64,000 nt of DNA from Pseudomonas sp. GL-B-19 (GTDB lineage: Bacteria > Pseudomonadota > Gammaproteobacteria > Pseudomonadales > Pseudomonadaceae). The notes below the pieces were generated by a model. That model did no database searches and had not been told where the DNA came from. It saw nothing but the letters and a program-made list of their open reading frames with translations. Numbering within the stretch: position 1 is the stretch's first letter; every line of letters begins with the position of its first letter. The stretch covers positions 248,001 through 312,000 of the forward strand of contig NZ_JAHBDK010000020.1 in the NCBI RefSeq assembly GCF_019956415.1. Reading direction: 5' to 3'. This document shows positions 1-8,706 of this stretch, one piece after another. The translations under genes and the position numbers were made by a program.

Positions 1-52
1 GCGTCAGCACCAGTGCAAGCAGGCCGAACGCGGCAAGCAGATTCTTTGACAT
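1..52 (-). CDS. secreted or membrane protein, N-terminal fragment
   Basis: A gene entering from the left edge on the minus strand; only its first 17 codons are present. The visible residues start MSKNLLAAFG and continue with a hydrophobic run ending LALVLT, which is what the n- and h-regions of a Sec signal peptide look like. The start is the ATG at 52. It is divergent from the two-component regulator at 358. The product cannot be identified from this piece. Confidence 0.6.
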   Translation of the reverse strand, partial: MSKNLLAAFGLLALVLT

Positions 53-209
53 GGAAATACCCCAATATTGACCCCCCGCATCCTACGGGGAGCCGACGAG
101 GGTAGCGGTGAAGCTTTGTTGGTGCTGTGTGAAATTGTGTAAGGGTTTTGCTCAGGCGGGGGTGAGGGCGTATATCCTTCGCAGCTTGAAACTTTTTGCG
201 ACGGTCAGG

Positions 210-322
210 CCGCTTTCGCCGGCAAGCCGGTCTCGCTCCCACAGGTGATTGGGGCTGTTCACAGAATCTGTGTTCACACCAAATCCCTTGTGGGAGCGAG
301 ACCGGCTTGCCGGCGAAAGCGG
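210..322. repeat. REP inverted pair (34-bp arms)
   Basis: Two perfectly complementary 34-base arms (210-243 and 289-322) carry the GCCGGCAAGCCGGTCTCGCTCCCACA type core and are separated by 45 bases. It occupies most of the 305-base gap between the divergent genes at 52 and 358, so the promoters of both must lie around or within it. Confidence 0.9.
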
Positions 323-357
323 ACTATCAGTCGCCACTGCACTTTCTGGAAACACCC

Positions 358-1059
358 ATGCCCAACATCCTCTTGGTCGAAGACGACACCGCGCTCTCCG
401 AACTGATCGCCAGCTACCTGGAACGCAACGGCTATTCAGTCAGCGTGATCAGCCGTGGCGACCACGTGCGTGAGCGCGCGCGGGTCAATCCCCCGGACCT
501 GGTGATCCTCGACCTGATGCTGCCGGGCCTCGACGGTCTGCAAGTCTGCCGCTTGCTGCGCGCAGATTCGGCCACGCTGCCGATCCTGATGCTCACCGCC
601 CGCGACGACAGCCACGATCAAGTCCTGGGCCTGGAAATGGGCGCCGATGATTACGTCACCAAGCCCTGCGAGCCCCGTGTTTTGCTGGCCCGCGTACGCA
701 CGCTGTTGCGCCGCAGCAGCCTTGGCGAGCTGCAGGCCGTCAACGACCGTATCCTCATGGGCAACCTGTGCATCGACCTGTCCGAGCGCACCGTGACCTG
801 GCGCGAGCAACTGGTCGAGCTGTCCAGCGGCGAGTACAACCTTTTAGTGGTGCTGGCTCGTCATGCCGGCGAAGTGCTGAGCCGCGACCAGATCCTGCAA
901 CGCCTGCGCGGCATCGAGTTCAACGGCACCGACCGCTCGGTGGATGTGGCGATTTCCAAGTTGCGGCGCAAATTCGACGACAACGCGGGCGAGGCGCGCA
1001 AGATCAAGACCGTGTGGGGCAAGGGTTACCTGTTCAGCCGTTCAGAGTGGGAATGCTGA
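358..1059 (+). CDS. rstA: OmpR-family response regulator, RstA-like
   Basis: A DNA-binding response regulator of 233 residues. The receiver domain (about 1-115) begins MPNILLVEDD with the acidic pair, has the phospho-acceptor Asp in LVILDLMLPG, the conserved Thr in MLTARDD and Lys in DDYVTKPCEP. The C-terminal winged helix (about 135-230) ends in WGKGYLFS, the usual OmpR/PhoB hairpin. The ATG at 358 was chosen because it begins the receiver fold; the frame is open further upstream but runs through the REP repeat. The partner kinase starts 5 bases after the stop. Length and partner resemble E. coli RstA (about 240 residues). The exact name is an inference; the input signal is not visible. Confidence 0.8.
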   Translation: MPNILLVEDDTALSELIASYLERNGYSVSVISRGDHVRERARVNPPDLVILDLMLPGLDGLQVCRLLRADSATLPILMLTARDDSHDQVLGLEMGADDYVTKPCEPRVLLARVRTLLRRSSLGELQAVNDRILMGNLCIDLSERTVTWREQLVELSSGEYNLLVVLARHAGEVLSRDQILQRLRGIEFNGTDRSVDVAISKLRRKFDDNAGEARKIKTVWGKGYLFSRSEWEC

Positions 1060-1063
1060 GACG

Positions 1064-2365
1064 ATGTTCAGGATTCTGTTTCGCCTGTACCTGGTGACCA
1101 TCGTTTCGTTCAGCGCGGCGATTTATCTGGTGCCAGACCTGGTGATCAAGGTTTTCCATGAGCGCTTCGTCACCTACAACCTCGACTATTCGCGCGGCTT
1201 GCAAACCCTCATCGTCAAACAATTCCACGCCGTGCCCGAAGCGCAATGGCCGGCAATGGCGGTCGAGATGGACAAGGATTTCGCCCCGCTACACATCGTG
1301 TTGACGCGCAATGACGATCCCGATTTCACCCTGTTCGAGCGCGAAAGCCTGCAGCGAGGCGAGAACGTGGTGCGCATCGGCGACTGGGGCTGGCGCACCC
1401 TGGCCGTGGCGCCGCTGAACGAGCAATTGGTCGTACAAATGGTTGTGCCGCCGGACCCAATGGACGTCAGCCTGTTGTACTGGAGCATCAACGTGCTGAT
1501 CGGTGCGACCATGCTCGCGTGCCTGCTGCTGTGGCTGCGCCCACACTGGCGCGATCTGGAACGCCTCAAGCGCACCGCCGAACGTTTCGGCAAAGGCCTC
1601 TTGAGCGAGCGCACGCAGATTTCCCGACACTCCAACATCGGCAGCCTGGCCAACGTCTTCGACACCATGGCCGGCGACATCGAAAACCTGCTGAACCAGC
1701 AGCGCGACTTGCTCAATGCGGTGTCCCACGAACTGCGCACGCCGCTGACCCGTCTGGACTTCGGCCTGGCCCTGGCACTGTCCGACGATTTGCCCACGGC
1801 CAGCCGCGAGCGCTTGCAAGCGTTGGTCGCGCACATCCGCGAACTCGATGAGTTGGTCCTGGAGTTGCTGTCCTACAGCCGCCTGCAAAACCCGGCACAG
1901 TTGCCGGAACAGATTGAAGTGTCGCTGGATGAGTTTATCGACAGCATCCTGGGGAGCGTTGATGAAGAACTGGAGTCGCCGCACGTCGTGATGGACGTGC
2001 GGCTTCACGGCCAACTCGAACGCTTCACGCTTGACCCGCGCCTGACCGCCCGCGCGATTCAAAACCTGCTGCGCAATGCCATGCGCTATTGCGAAAAACG
2101 CATTCAGATTAGTGTGCAAGTGTGCGCGAAGGGCTGTGAGATATGGGTGGATGACGATGGGATCGGCATTCCGGATGATGAGCGGGAGCGGATCTTCGAA
2201 CCGTTTTATCGGCTGGATCGCAGTCGGGATCGAGCGACGGGTGGTTTTGGCCTGGGACTGGCGATCAGCCGTCGGGCGCTGGAAGCGCAAGGTGGCACAC
2301 TGACAGTCGAACCGTCGCCTCTGGGCGGCGCACGGTTCCGTTTGTGGTTGCCCACTCAAACCTGA
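1064..2365 (+). CDS. rstB: sensor histidine kinase, RstB-like
   Basis: A membrane-bound histidine kinase of 433 residues, the same length as E. coli RstB. TM1 lies at about residues 5-25, a periplasmic sensor region of about 110 residues follows, TM2 is at about 137-157 (LLYWSINVLIGATMLACLLL), then HAMP, and the dimerisation/phospho-acceptor helix contains VSHELRTPLTRLDF. The ATPase domain has the N box (LLRNAMRYC), G1 (DDDGIGIP), F box (FEPFYRLD) and G2 (GGFGLGLAI), so it looks catalytically complete. The ATG at 1064 is 5 bases after the regulator stop; the longer open frame starting at 944 overlaps the regulator and is not needed. The two genes almost certainly form one operon. Confidence 0.85.
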   Translation: MFRILFRLYLVTIVSFSAAIYLVPDLVIKVFHERFVTYNLDYSRGLQTLIVKQFHAVPEAQWPAMAVEMDKDFAPLHIVLTRNDDPDFTLFERESLQRGENVVRIGDWGWRTLAVAPLNEQLVVQMVVPPDPMDVSLLYWSINVLIGATMLACLLLWLRPHWRDLERLKRTAERFGKGLLSERTQISRHSNIGSLANVFDTMAGDIENLLNQQRDLLNAVSHELRTPLTRLDFGLALALSDDLPTASRERLQALVAHIRELDELVLELLSYSRLQNPAQLPEQIEVSLDEFIDSILGSVDEELESPHVVMDVRLHGQLERFTLDPRLTARAIQNLLRNAMRYCEKRIQISVQVCAKGCEIWVDDDGIGIPDDERERIFEPFYRLDRSRDRATGGFGLGLAISRRALEAQGGTLTVEPSPLGGARFRLWLPTQT

Positions 2366-2375
2366 CGCCTTCTTT

Positions 2376-2520
2376 GTAGCAGCTGCCGAGCCCGCGAGGC
2401 TGCGTTCGAGGACACAGTCCTCGTAAAATCAGGCAACCGGTTATTTCAGAAAAACCACACAACCCCGATTCGCGAGGACTACGTCCTCGAACGCAGCCTC
2501 GCGGGCTCGGCAGCTGCTAC
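2376..2520. repeat. composite ~145-bp inverted-repeat element, copy 1
   Basis: Perfect 38-base terminal inverted repeats (2376-2413 and 2483-2520, beginning GTAGCAGCTGCCGAGCCCGC) flank a 69-base centre that includes AAAATCAGGCAACCGG and TTTCAG-AAAACC. Related copies are at 24847-24992, 25036-25180 and 32718-32861. It fills the gap between convergent genes and could fold into a long hairpin that ends transcription from both sides. Confidence 0.9.
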
Positions 2521-2523
2521 AGG

Positions 2524-3291
2524 CTACGTGCTAAACCGGGTTCGCAACAATTTCGCCATGTCCTCCAGCTCCGACGCCGGGTTGTGTCCGATCAGCATCC
2601 AGGCGTGTTCCATGTCTGCCCAGTACACGACGTTCATGCCATGCCGGCGTTCGCGGGCGAAGTGTCGACTGCCGCTGTTGGAGCGGGTCGCACACAGCGC
2701 AATCGGGCCATGCACCGGGTCGAGGTAGGTTATCTGCGCAATGGGCACACCCTCGTATTCAAGGATTTGAGCGCGCCGGAATTCGGACCGTGGCAGTAGC
2801 AGTTTTGCCGGCGACAGGTTCAGGCCCAGGCGCGTGTCGATGACTTGCAGTTGCGCCCTTTGCGTGGATTCATCGCTGGGTAAGTGCTCCAGGGTTTCGG
2901 GCACGTAGAGCGACATGTAATCCGCCACCAGCCCGCGCCAATTGGGCTTTTGTTGGCTCGATTGCCAACTGAGGAACAAACGGTCCGCCACCACGCTGCC
3001 GACCACCAGACTGGCCGCGGCCGCGAGAAACCAGCGGCGATTCATCGACGGGCGCTCAGGGGACGGTAATCTGTCGAGCATGAGCTGCAATCGGTCCCGG
3101 GGCGCCTGTTGGCCCATTTCGGCATAAGCCTCCTTGAACGGCAGGCTGCTGCGGGCCAGCCATTGCAGGCGCAGGTTGAGCGTCGAGTCTTCGGCGAGGG
3201 CCGTGTCGATGCGAGTGCGTTGTTCGACATCGAGTTGGTCGTCGAGATAGGCCACGAGTTGCTCGTCTGAGGGTGTGGCGCGATCGTTCAT
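2524..3291 (-). CDS. anti-sigma factor, single-pass membrane protein
   Basis: A 255-residue protein encoded directly behind an ECF sigma gene, with the ATG inside the sigma stop (ATGA overlap), the standard arrangement for an anti-sigma factor. The N-terminal cytoplasmic part (DEQLVAYLDDQLD...) resembles the sigma-binding domain of FecR/RsiW-type regulators but has no HxxxCxxC zinc motif. One membrane segment follows at about residues 87-105 (WFLAAAASLVVGSVVADRLF), then a roughly 150-residue periplasmic domain. It would hold the sigma factor at the inner membrane until an unknown periplasmic signal is received. Confidence 0.8.
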   Translation of the reverse strand: MNDRATPSDEQLVAYLDDQLDVEQRTRIDTALAEDSTLNLRLQWLARSSLPFKEAYAEMGQQAPRDRLQLMLDRLPSPERPSMNRRWFLAAAASLVVGSVVADRLFLSWQSSQQKPNWRGLVADYMSLYVPETLEHLPSDESTQRAQLQVIDTRLGLNLSPAKLLLPRSEFRRAQILEYEGVPIAQITYLDPVHGPIALCATRSNSGSRHFARERRHGMNVVYWADMEHAWMLIGHNPASELEDMAKLLRTRFST

Positions 3292-3815
3292 CGACGTTCT
3301 CCCGTGAAAGGGTTCGGTACGGCATGCAGCGGTGGATATTCGGCCAGTTTTACCCGTGCAGCGGCCAGCCGGCTCATGACCGTGCCAATAGGCACTTGCA
3401 GCACCTCGGCGACTTCGCGGTACGACAAACCTTCGACGTACGCCAGGTACACCGTTTCGCGTTGGGTTTCGGGCAACGCGTCCACTCGCCGGATCACTTG
3501 AGCCGCGCGCACATGGGTTTGCGCCGCGTGCTCGCCGTCAAACGACAACTGGCTTTCGGCATCCACCAATCCCTGACCCTGGCGTACCCGTCGGGAGCGT
3601 ACTTCGTTGAGCCAGATCGAATGCAGAATGCTCAGCAGCCAGCGGTCCATGCGCGTCTCGGGGTCAAACTGCCCGGCACGTTCAAGCGCCCGCACGCAGG
3701 TCGACTGCACCAGGTCTTCGGCCACATGTCGTTGCCGGGACAACAACAAGCCATAGCGCCACAAACGCGCTAAATGCTGGCCCAGTTCGGCCCTGATTGT
3801 TTGATCGCTGGCGAT
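3288..3815 (-). CDS. ECF RNA polymerase sigma factor (apparent ATC start)
   Basis: An ECF sigma-70 factor of about 175 residues. Region 2 is seen in AEDLVQSTCVRALERA and DRWLLSILHSIWLNEVR, region 4 in LPETQRETVYLAYVEGLSYREVAEVL followed by PIGTVMSRLAAAR. No ATG or GTG exists in frame upstream of region 2. The frame opens at the stop of the preceding TPR gene (3840-3842), and the first canonical start, TTG at 3764, would remove the conserved helix ELGQHLARLWRYGLLL. A strong GGAGG (3825-3821) sits 5 bases before an ATC at 3815-3813, so ATC is the best start. It lies in an operon with the TPR gene (upstream) and the anti-sigma gene (4-base overlap). Confidence 0.75.
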   Translation of the reverse strand: MASDQTIRAELGQHLARLWRYGLLLSRQRHVAEDLVQSTCVRALERAGQFDPETRMDRWLLSILHSIWLNEVRSRRVRQGQGLVDAESQLSFDGEHAAQTHVRAAQVIRRVDALPETQRETVYLAYVEGLSYREVAEVLQVPIGTVMSRLAAARVKLAEYPPLHAVPNPFTGERR

Positions 3816-3839
3816 GGCGACCTCCGTCTGTACTAGGTG

Positions 3840-4382
3840 TCAGGTTTTCGATGAATCGTTAATGGCTTCGGCCAGGTCCTGGTATTCCTCGCAGGTGCTG
3901 CCGCAGATCGATTTGATGTGCTGCAACTGTTCTTGAGCCAGGTCCAGCCGTCCTTTGATCACATACGCTTCGCCGAGGTATTCGCGTACTTTCGCATACC
4001 GCGGGTCGAGTTTGACCGATTGCAGGTAGTAACCGATGCCTTCGTCGGTGCGCCCCAGTTTACGCGTGGCGTAACCGCGATAGTTCAAGGCTTTGGCAGT
4101 ATTTGGTTCTTTTAGCGTATCGAGCAGGGCCAAGGCTTCTTCGTAACGACCGTCCTTGGCCAGACGATAGGCGTAATTGGTGCGGTCGTCGTCCGGCACC
4201 AGACTGCTGGTTTGTTTGAGGCATTTTTGCGATCTGGAGTCGAAGACCTGACCTTTAGGGCAGTTGGGTTTGGCGGGCGCGTCATCGTCGCCATGGGCCA
4301 CGGCCAGCGAACTGGTCAGCGCAGCCGTCAGACAACCGGCAAGCAGCAGCGGGGCGGTGAAAACAACAAAGCGCGCGTTCAT
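3840..4382 (-). CDS. TPR-repeat exported protein (possible lipoprotein)
   Basis: A 180-residue exported protein, first gene of the TPR-sigma-antisigma operon. The N-terminus is a signal peptide; LLLAGC near residue 17 fits a lipobox, though a further hydrophobic stretch follows it and cleavage could occur later, near VAHG. A short Cys pair segment (NCPKGQVFDSRSQKC) is followed by about three TPR-like helical pairs (ALNYRGYATRKLGRTDEGIG, REYLGEAYVIKGRLDLAQ). The ATG at 4382 is chosen because GGAG lies 8 bases before it; a TTG six bases further upstream has nothing in its favour. TPRs suggest a protein-binding role in the envelope, perhaps linked to the signal sensed by the anti-sigma factor. 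The actual function is unknown. Confidence 0.75.
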   Translation of the reverse strand: MNARFVVFTAPLLLAGCLTAALTSSLAVAHGDDDAPAKPNCPKGQVFDSRSQKCLKQTSSLVPDDDRTNYAYRLAKDGRYEEALALLDTLKEPNTAKALNYRGYATRKLGRTDEGIGYYLQSVKLDPRYAKVREYLGEAYVIKGRLDLAQEQLQHIKSICGSTCEEYQDLAEAINDSSKT

Positions 4383-4590
4383 GGGCAAGGCTCCAAGGGT
4401 TACGGGTTTCGGTTAAAACCACGATCGTTTTGGGTCATGTAATAAGAACACCGCAGTGAGAACAATTATTCATTTCTATCTGGCGATTTTTGCAAGGAAA
4501 ACGCAAACCCTGGCGCTATGTTCGACAGCATTATTATCCCGGTGCCTTCGTTGGCGTTTGTGGGGTGAAGGGCGGTTAAATCGGCGGTGT

Positions 4591-4657
4591 GGCCTTCGCG
4601 AGCAGGCTCGCTCCCACACAAATCCCCTGTAGGAGCGAGCCTGCTCGCGAAAGGGCC
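4591..4657. repeat. REP inverted pair
   Basis: Complementary arms with the core GCGAGCAGGCTCGCTCC, separated by 17 bases, in the 395-base gap between the TPR gene and the crotonase gene. The rest of the gap is featureless apart from the presumed divergent promoters. Confidence 0.85.
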
Positions 4658-4777
4658 GACCCAGGCACCACAAAACTCTGCCGAGTCCCGTTTTTGGCCG
4701 AACCACTGCCTTACTCCCCCCACCCATGCCTTGTTATAGTCCGGGCCTCATTTTTTGCCCGGTAAAAGGATCACTGC

Positions 4778-5590
4778 ATGTCTCAGTACACTGCGTTCAC
4801 CGTCGAACTCGCCGACAACATCGCCCATGTGCAGATCAACCGCCCGGAAAAGATCAACTCGATGAACGCCGCGTTCTGGAGCGAGATCATCGAGATTTTC
4901 CAGTGGGTCGACGACACCGACGAAGTTCGCGTGGTAGTCCTCAGCGGCGCCGGCAAGCATTTCTCCTCCGGCATCGACCTGATGATGCTGGCCGGCGTAG
5001 CCAATGAACTGGGCAAGGATGTCGGTCGCAACGCGCGCCTGCTGCGCCGCAAGATCCTCGCCCTGCAAGCCTCCTTCAACGCTGTCGATAATTGCCGAAA
5101 ACCGGTACTGGCCGCGATTCAGGGCTATTGCCTGGGTGGGGCGATTGATCTGATCGCCGCGTGTGACATGCGTTACGCCGCCGAAGACGCGCAATTCTCC
5201 ATCAAGGAAATCGACATCGGCATGGCGGCCGACGTCGGTACGTTGCAACGCTTGCCGCGCATCATCGGTGACGGCATGCTGCGTGAACTGGCTTACACTG
5301 GTCGCACCTTTGGCGCCGACGAAGCGCGCAACATCGGCCTGGTCAATCGCGTCTACAGCGACAGCGCCAGCCTGCTGGATGGCGTCATGAGCATTGCCTG
5401 GCAAATCGCCAGCAAGTCACCGATTGCGGTCACCGGTACCAAAGAGATGATCAGTTACATGCGCGACCATCGCATCGATGACGGCCTCGAATACGTCGCC
5501 ACCTGGAACGCCGCCATGCTGCAATCCACTGACTTGCGCGTGGCCATGGCTGCCCATATGAGCAAACAGAAACCCGAATTTCTGGATTGA
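4778..5590 (+). CDS. crotonase-family protein, probable delta3,5-delta2,4-dienoyl-CoA isomerase
   Basis: A 270-residue crotonase-fold enzyme acting on CoA thioesters of unsaturated fatty acids. The oxyanion-hole strands are seen in GAGKHFSSGIDL and IQGYCLGGAIDL. The segment IKEIDIGMAADVGTLQRLP carries the Glu and the downstream Asp typical of mammalian ECH1-type dienoyl-CoA isomerases, rather than the two Glu of ordinary hydratases. The C-terminus (SKQKPEFLD) is not a targeting signal here. AAAGGA lies 8 bases before the ATG. nudC follows 6 bases after the stop, so the two are probably co-transcribed. Substrate direction (odd-position double bonds in beta-oxidation) is inferred from the family. 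Confidence 0.8.
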   Translation: MSQYTAFTVELADNIAHVQINRPEKINSMNAAFWSEIIEIFQWVDDTDEVRVVVLSGAGKHFSSGIDLMMLAGVANELGKDVGRNARLLRRKILALQASFNAVDNCRKPVLAAIQGYCLGGAIDLIAACDMRYAAEDAQFSIKEIDIGMAADVGTLQRLPRIIGDGMLRELAYTGRTFGADEARNIGLVNRVYSDSASLLDGVMSIAWQIASKSPIAVTGTKEMISYMRDHRIDDGLEYVATWNAAMLQSTDLRVAMAAHMSKQKPEFLD

Positions 5591-5596
5591 TTAAAA

Positions 5597-6427
5597 ATGA
5601 CTTCACGCTGGACCACCGCAGTACTGGACACTGATCAACCCGGCGGCTGGGCCGTGGCCCGCAGCCCGGAAGGCTTCCTGTTCGATGACAATGGCGCACT
5701 GTTTCCGCGCGAATGGCTCAAGCGTCAGGACCTGTCGATTCTCGCCGAGCATGGCATTGGCCATCTGGACGGAGAGGCGGTCTATCTGCTGGAACTGCGC
5801 AGTTCCAGCGACGTTGCGGGTTGCAACTGGAAAGGTCTGCGGGCGTTCATGCTTGAAGGCGATCACACGGTGTACAAGGTGCTTGGTTACGCCGCGCAGA
5901 TTGGCACCTGGTACCGTGAGCATCGCTTTTGTGGCAACTGCGGTCAGGCGGCAACGCAAGTTCCGCGTGAGCGGGCGATGTACTGCGAACCGTGTGATTT
6001 GCGCTATTACCCGCGCATTTCGCCGAGCATGATCGTGCTGGTGACCCGTGGCGATGAAGTGTTGCTGGCCCGTTCGCCGCGTTTCGTCAGTGGGGTCTAC
6101 AGCACGCTGGCCGGGTTTGCCGAACCGGGTGAGTCGGCAGAGGACTGCCTGATTCGCGAGGTTCGCGAGGAAGTGCAGATCGAGGTCAAGAACATCCAGT
6201 ATCTGGGCAGCCAGTGCTGGCCGTTCCCGCATTCGATGATGCTGGGTTTCCATGCCGAGTACGCCGGTGGCGAGATTGTCTGTCAGGAAGACGAAATCGA
6301 AGACGCCCAGTGGTTCAACGTTCACGCGCTGCCGCCGTTGCCGGCATCGCGCTCGATTGCCCGTTACCTGATTGATGTCTATGTGGCGCGGCGCTTAGGC
6401 CACGCTGAACCAGTGCTGCCAGGCTAA
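5597..6427 (+). CDS. nudC: NAD(+) diphosphatase NudC
   Basis: A 276-residue Nudix hydrolase that splits NADH/NAD to NMN and AMP and, in E. coli, removes NAD caps from RNA. The zinc ribbon is CGNC...CEPC (about residues 113-133). The Nudix box [20 protein letters not shown] has the expected REVREE core, and [11 protein letters not shown] downstream is the NudC-specific SQPWPFPxS signature. The length is normal. It follows the crotonase gene by 6 bases with only a weak ribosome site. Its last 33 bases overlap the convergent TSUP gene. Confidence 0.9.
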   Translation: MTSRWTTAVLDTDQPGGWAVARSPEGFLFDDNGALFPREWLKRQDLSILAEHGIGHLDGEAVYLLELRSSSDVAGCNWKGLRAFMLEGDHTVYKVLGYAAQIGTWYREHRFCGNCGQAATQVPRERAMYCEPCDLRYYPRISPSMIVLVTRGDEVLLARSPRFVSGVYSTLAGFAEPGESAEDCLIREVREEVQIEVKNIQYLGSQCWPFPHSMMLGFHAEYAGGEIVCQEDEIEDAQWFNVHALPPLPASRSIARYLIDVYVARRLGHAEPVLPG

Positions 6428-7174
6428 GCGTACGGTCAAGCCCAGCACCACGGTGATGAACACCGGTCGAATGAACTTCGCGCCGCCACTGATGGCGGTG
6501 CGAGCCCCGAAGAACGCACCGACCATCACCGACAGGCCCATGCTCAGGCCGATGATCCAGTCCACCTGCCCGGAAAACACAAACACCGACAGCGCCGCAA
6601 TGTTGCTGACGAAGTTCATGCTGCGCGCCACGCCGCTGGCCTTCACCAGATCGATGGGGTACATCAGCAGGCTGCTGACGGTCCAGAACGCACCCGTGCC
6701 GGGACCGGCCACGCCGTCGTAGAAACCGAGGCTGAAACCTTGGGTCGATTGCCACTTTTTCTTGATCGGTGCATCGCTGTCCAGCGGTGCCTTGGGTGTG
6801 CCGCCGAACAACAGATACACGCCGCAGGCGAAGACGATCACCGGGAGCATTTTGTTCAGCCACTCGGCCGGCAAGTAATGCGCGACCACGGCGCCGGTTA
6901 ATGCGCCGATCAGTGTGCCGACGATGGCGTGCACCCACTGCCGGGGATGGAACAGCTTGCGACGGTAGAAGGTAAAACTGGCGGTGGCCGAGCCGAAGGT
7001 CGAACTCAACTTGTTGGTGCCCAGCACCAGATGCGGCGGCAGGCCGGCGGTCAGCAGTGCCGGGGTGGTCAGCAGACCGCCACCCCCGGCAATCGCGTCG
7101 ATGAAACCGGCAATAAAGGCAACAACGGCCAGAATGGCCAAAGTGGTGAGGTCAACGCTGAGTTCGAAAGGCAT
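6395..7174 (-). CDS. TSUP-family (TauE/SafE) membrane transporter
   Basis: A 259-residue protein with about eight membrane segments. The N-terminal [19 protein letters not shown] is the TSUP signature, and a second copy of the fold contains [13 protein letters not shown]. Family members export sulfite, sulfonates or related organic anions; no neighbour points to a specific substrate. The 3' end overlaps the convergent nudC gene by 33 bases, so transcripts of the two genes are complementary there. Confidence 0.85.
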   Translation of the reverse strand: MPFELSVDLTTLAILAVVAFIAGFIDAIAGGGGLLTTPALLTAGLPPHLVLGTNKLSSTFGSATASFTFYRRKLFHPRQWVHAIVGTLIGALTGAVVAHYLPAEWLNKMLPVIVFACGVYLLFGGTPKAPLDSDAPIKKKWQSTQGFSLGFYDGVAGPGTGAFWTVSSLLMYPIDLVKASGVARSMNFVSNIAALSVFVFSGQVDWIIGLSMGLSVMVGAFFGARTAISGGAKFIRPVFITVVLGLTVRLAWQHWFSVA

Positions 7175-7296
7175 GGAATCGGCTTATTCGGCGGGGTGCA
7201 GGAAAGGGCTGCGGGGAAGGGCCGGTATCTTACCTAGATCCGACTTCTGCGGCGACCCGTCTGGATCCCACATTGGATCTATGCCTCACCCGAATC

Positions 7297-7392
7297 CCTG
7301 TAGGAGCCGGGCTTGCCCGCGATGGCGATGTCACAAGCAACTGAAGTGTTGAATGTGGTACCGCCATCGCGGGCAAGCCCGGCTCCTACAGG
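7297..7392. repeat. REP inverted pair
   Basis: Near-perfect 31-base arms, CCTGTAGGAGCCGGGCTTGC at the left and its complement at the right, separated by about 34 bases. The element ends 3 bases beyond the stop of the NTF2-like gene at 7396, where it may act as a terminator hairpin. Confidence 0.9.
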
Positions 7393-7395
7393 ATC

Positions 7396-7872
7396 CTATA
7401 GACCGAGGTCAGACAGCCCTGGGTGATCATCCGGCCGGCGCCCCAGCGGCCAGTGGTATTTGCGCTCGCTTTCCTTGATCGGCAGGTCGTTGATGCTGGC
7501 AAACCGATTGGCCATTAGTCCGTTCTCGTCGAACTCCCAGTTTTCGTTGCCGTAGGAGCGGAACCAGTTGCCCGAGTCGTCGTGCCATTCATAGGCATAA
7601 CGCACAGCGATTCGGTTGCCGGTGAAGGCCCAGAGTTCCTTGATCAAGCGATAATCCAGTTCCTTGGCCCATTTGCGGGTCAGGAAACCTTTGGCTTCTT
7701 CACGGTTGTTTGCGAACTCGGCGCGGTTACGCCATTTGGTGTCCAGGGTGTAAGCCAGCGACACGCGTTCCGGGTCGCGAGAGTTCCAGCCGTCTTCGGC
7801 CAAGCGAACTTTTTCGATGGCCGATTCACGGGTGAAGGGCGGTAATGGAGGACGAACTTCAGCGTTAGACAT
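7396..7872 (-). CDS. DUF1348 / NTF2-like (SnoaL-fold) protein
   Basis: A 158-residue protein of the nuclear-transport-factor-2-like family formerly called DUF1348. It is recognised by [14 protein letters not shown], the run of aromatic residues in [21 protein letters not shown] and the closing [13 protein letters not shown]. The fold makes a small cone-shaped pocket and is used by isomerases, hydrolases and detoxification proteins; the activity of this subfamily is not known to me. The ATG at 7872 has GGGAG upstream, and the longer frame to 7959 runs into the TetR gene. The TetR gene ends 56 bases upstream on the same strand and probably controls it. Confidence 0.75.
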   Translation of the reverse strand: MSNAEVRPPLPPFTRESAIEKVRLAEDGWNSRDPERVSLAYTLDTKWRNRAEFANNREEAKGFLTRKWAKELDYRLIKELWAFTGNRIAVRYAYEWHDDSGNWFRSYGNENWEFDENGLMANRFASINDLPIKESERKYHWPLGRRPDDHPGLSDLGL

Positions 7873-7928
7873 GTATAGTCTCCCAGTAAAATTAAAGTTC
7901 AAACACGTTGTCGGGCTTATATGAAGTG

Positions 7929-8492
7929 TTACAAGTCCAATAACTTTCGCGCCATGCATTGCGCATTATCGGCAGCACTGTGATCACCCATGACAAGCGC
8001 CACGGTAATGGCACCGTCGATCAGGATCAGCAGCTGTTTGGCCAGCGTGTCCGGGTCGGTAGCGCCATGTTCGGTGCAGAGCTCGCGCACGTAGTCGAGC
8101 AGCTTTTGTTTGTGTTCTTTGGCGACCAGGCGAACCGGGTCTTGCGGGTCGCCGGTTTCGCCGCTGGTGTTGATGAAGGCGCAACCGCGGAAGCCTTCCG
8201 AGGTGAACCAGCCCTTGAGCACGGTAAACAGGTTGAGCAGCCGGTCGGCGGGTGTTTCAGCCTGATCGACGGCGTTCTTGTACCAGTGCATCCAGCGCAC
8301 ATCGCGGCGTTGCAGGGCCGCGACAGTCAGTTCTTCCTTGTTGGCGAAGTAGCGGTAAATACTTTTTCTGGAGACGCCAGCGGTTTTCACCAGAAGGTCC
8401 ATGCCGGTGGCCGCGATGCCACTTTTGTAGATCAACTTTTCGGTGACATCCAGAATGATGTCGCGTGTGTCGTTGCTGGTTAATTTGTTCAT
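7929..8492 (-). CDS. TetR-family transcriptional repressor
   Basis: A 187-residue regulator. The helix-turn-helix lies at about residues 25-55 ([34 protein letters not shown], typical TetR N-terminus) and the C-terminal ligand domain carries [13 protein letters not shown], a pattern common in AcrR/NemR-like regulators of electrophile stress genes. The ATG at 8492 begins the fold; codons upstream to 8528 cross the operator. A perfect 14-base palindrome at 8505-8518 lies 12 bases upstream, which suggests autorepression and control of the NTF2-like gene downstream. Confidence 0.85.
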   Translation of the reverse strand: MNKLTSNDTRDIILDVTEKLIYKSGIAATGMDLLVKTAGVSRKSIYRYFANKEELTVAALQRRDVRWMHWYKNAVDQAETPADRLLNLFTVLKGWFTSEGFRGCAFINTSGETGDPQDPVRLVAKEHKQKLLDYVRELCTEHGATDPDTLAKQLLILIDGAITVALVMGDHSAADNAQCMARKLLDL

Positions 8493-8504
8493 GTGACGAA
8501 CAGT

Positions 8505-8518
8505 AGAACGATCGTTCT
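8505..8518. promoter_or_regulatory. TetR operator palindrome
   Basis: AGAACGATCGTTCT is a perfect 14-base palindrome between the TetR start and the neighbouring REP. Size, position and sequence type fit a TetR-family operator; binding is inferred. Confidence 0.6.
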
Positions 8519-8559
8519 CCTTGGTCAATCTAAAATTTTATCGCCTGGAATGCCGCCAT

Positions 8560-8620
8560 CGCGAGCAGGCTCGCTCCCACAGGGGATCGCATTTCAAATG
8601 TGGGAGCGAGCCTGCTCGCG
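8560..8620. repeat. REP inverted pair
   Basis: Perfect 22-base arms (CGCGAGCAGGCTCGCTCCCA plus two bases and the complement) separated by 17 bases, between the TetR operator and pssA. Confidence 0.9.
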
Positions 8621-8706
8621 AAGGGGCCCTCAACAACACCGGAAGACCCGAACCGATCCATGGTGTAAGCTCATGAATTCTCTGGATTCGACCCACTGCG
8701 AGCCCT

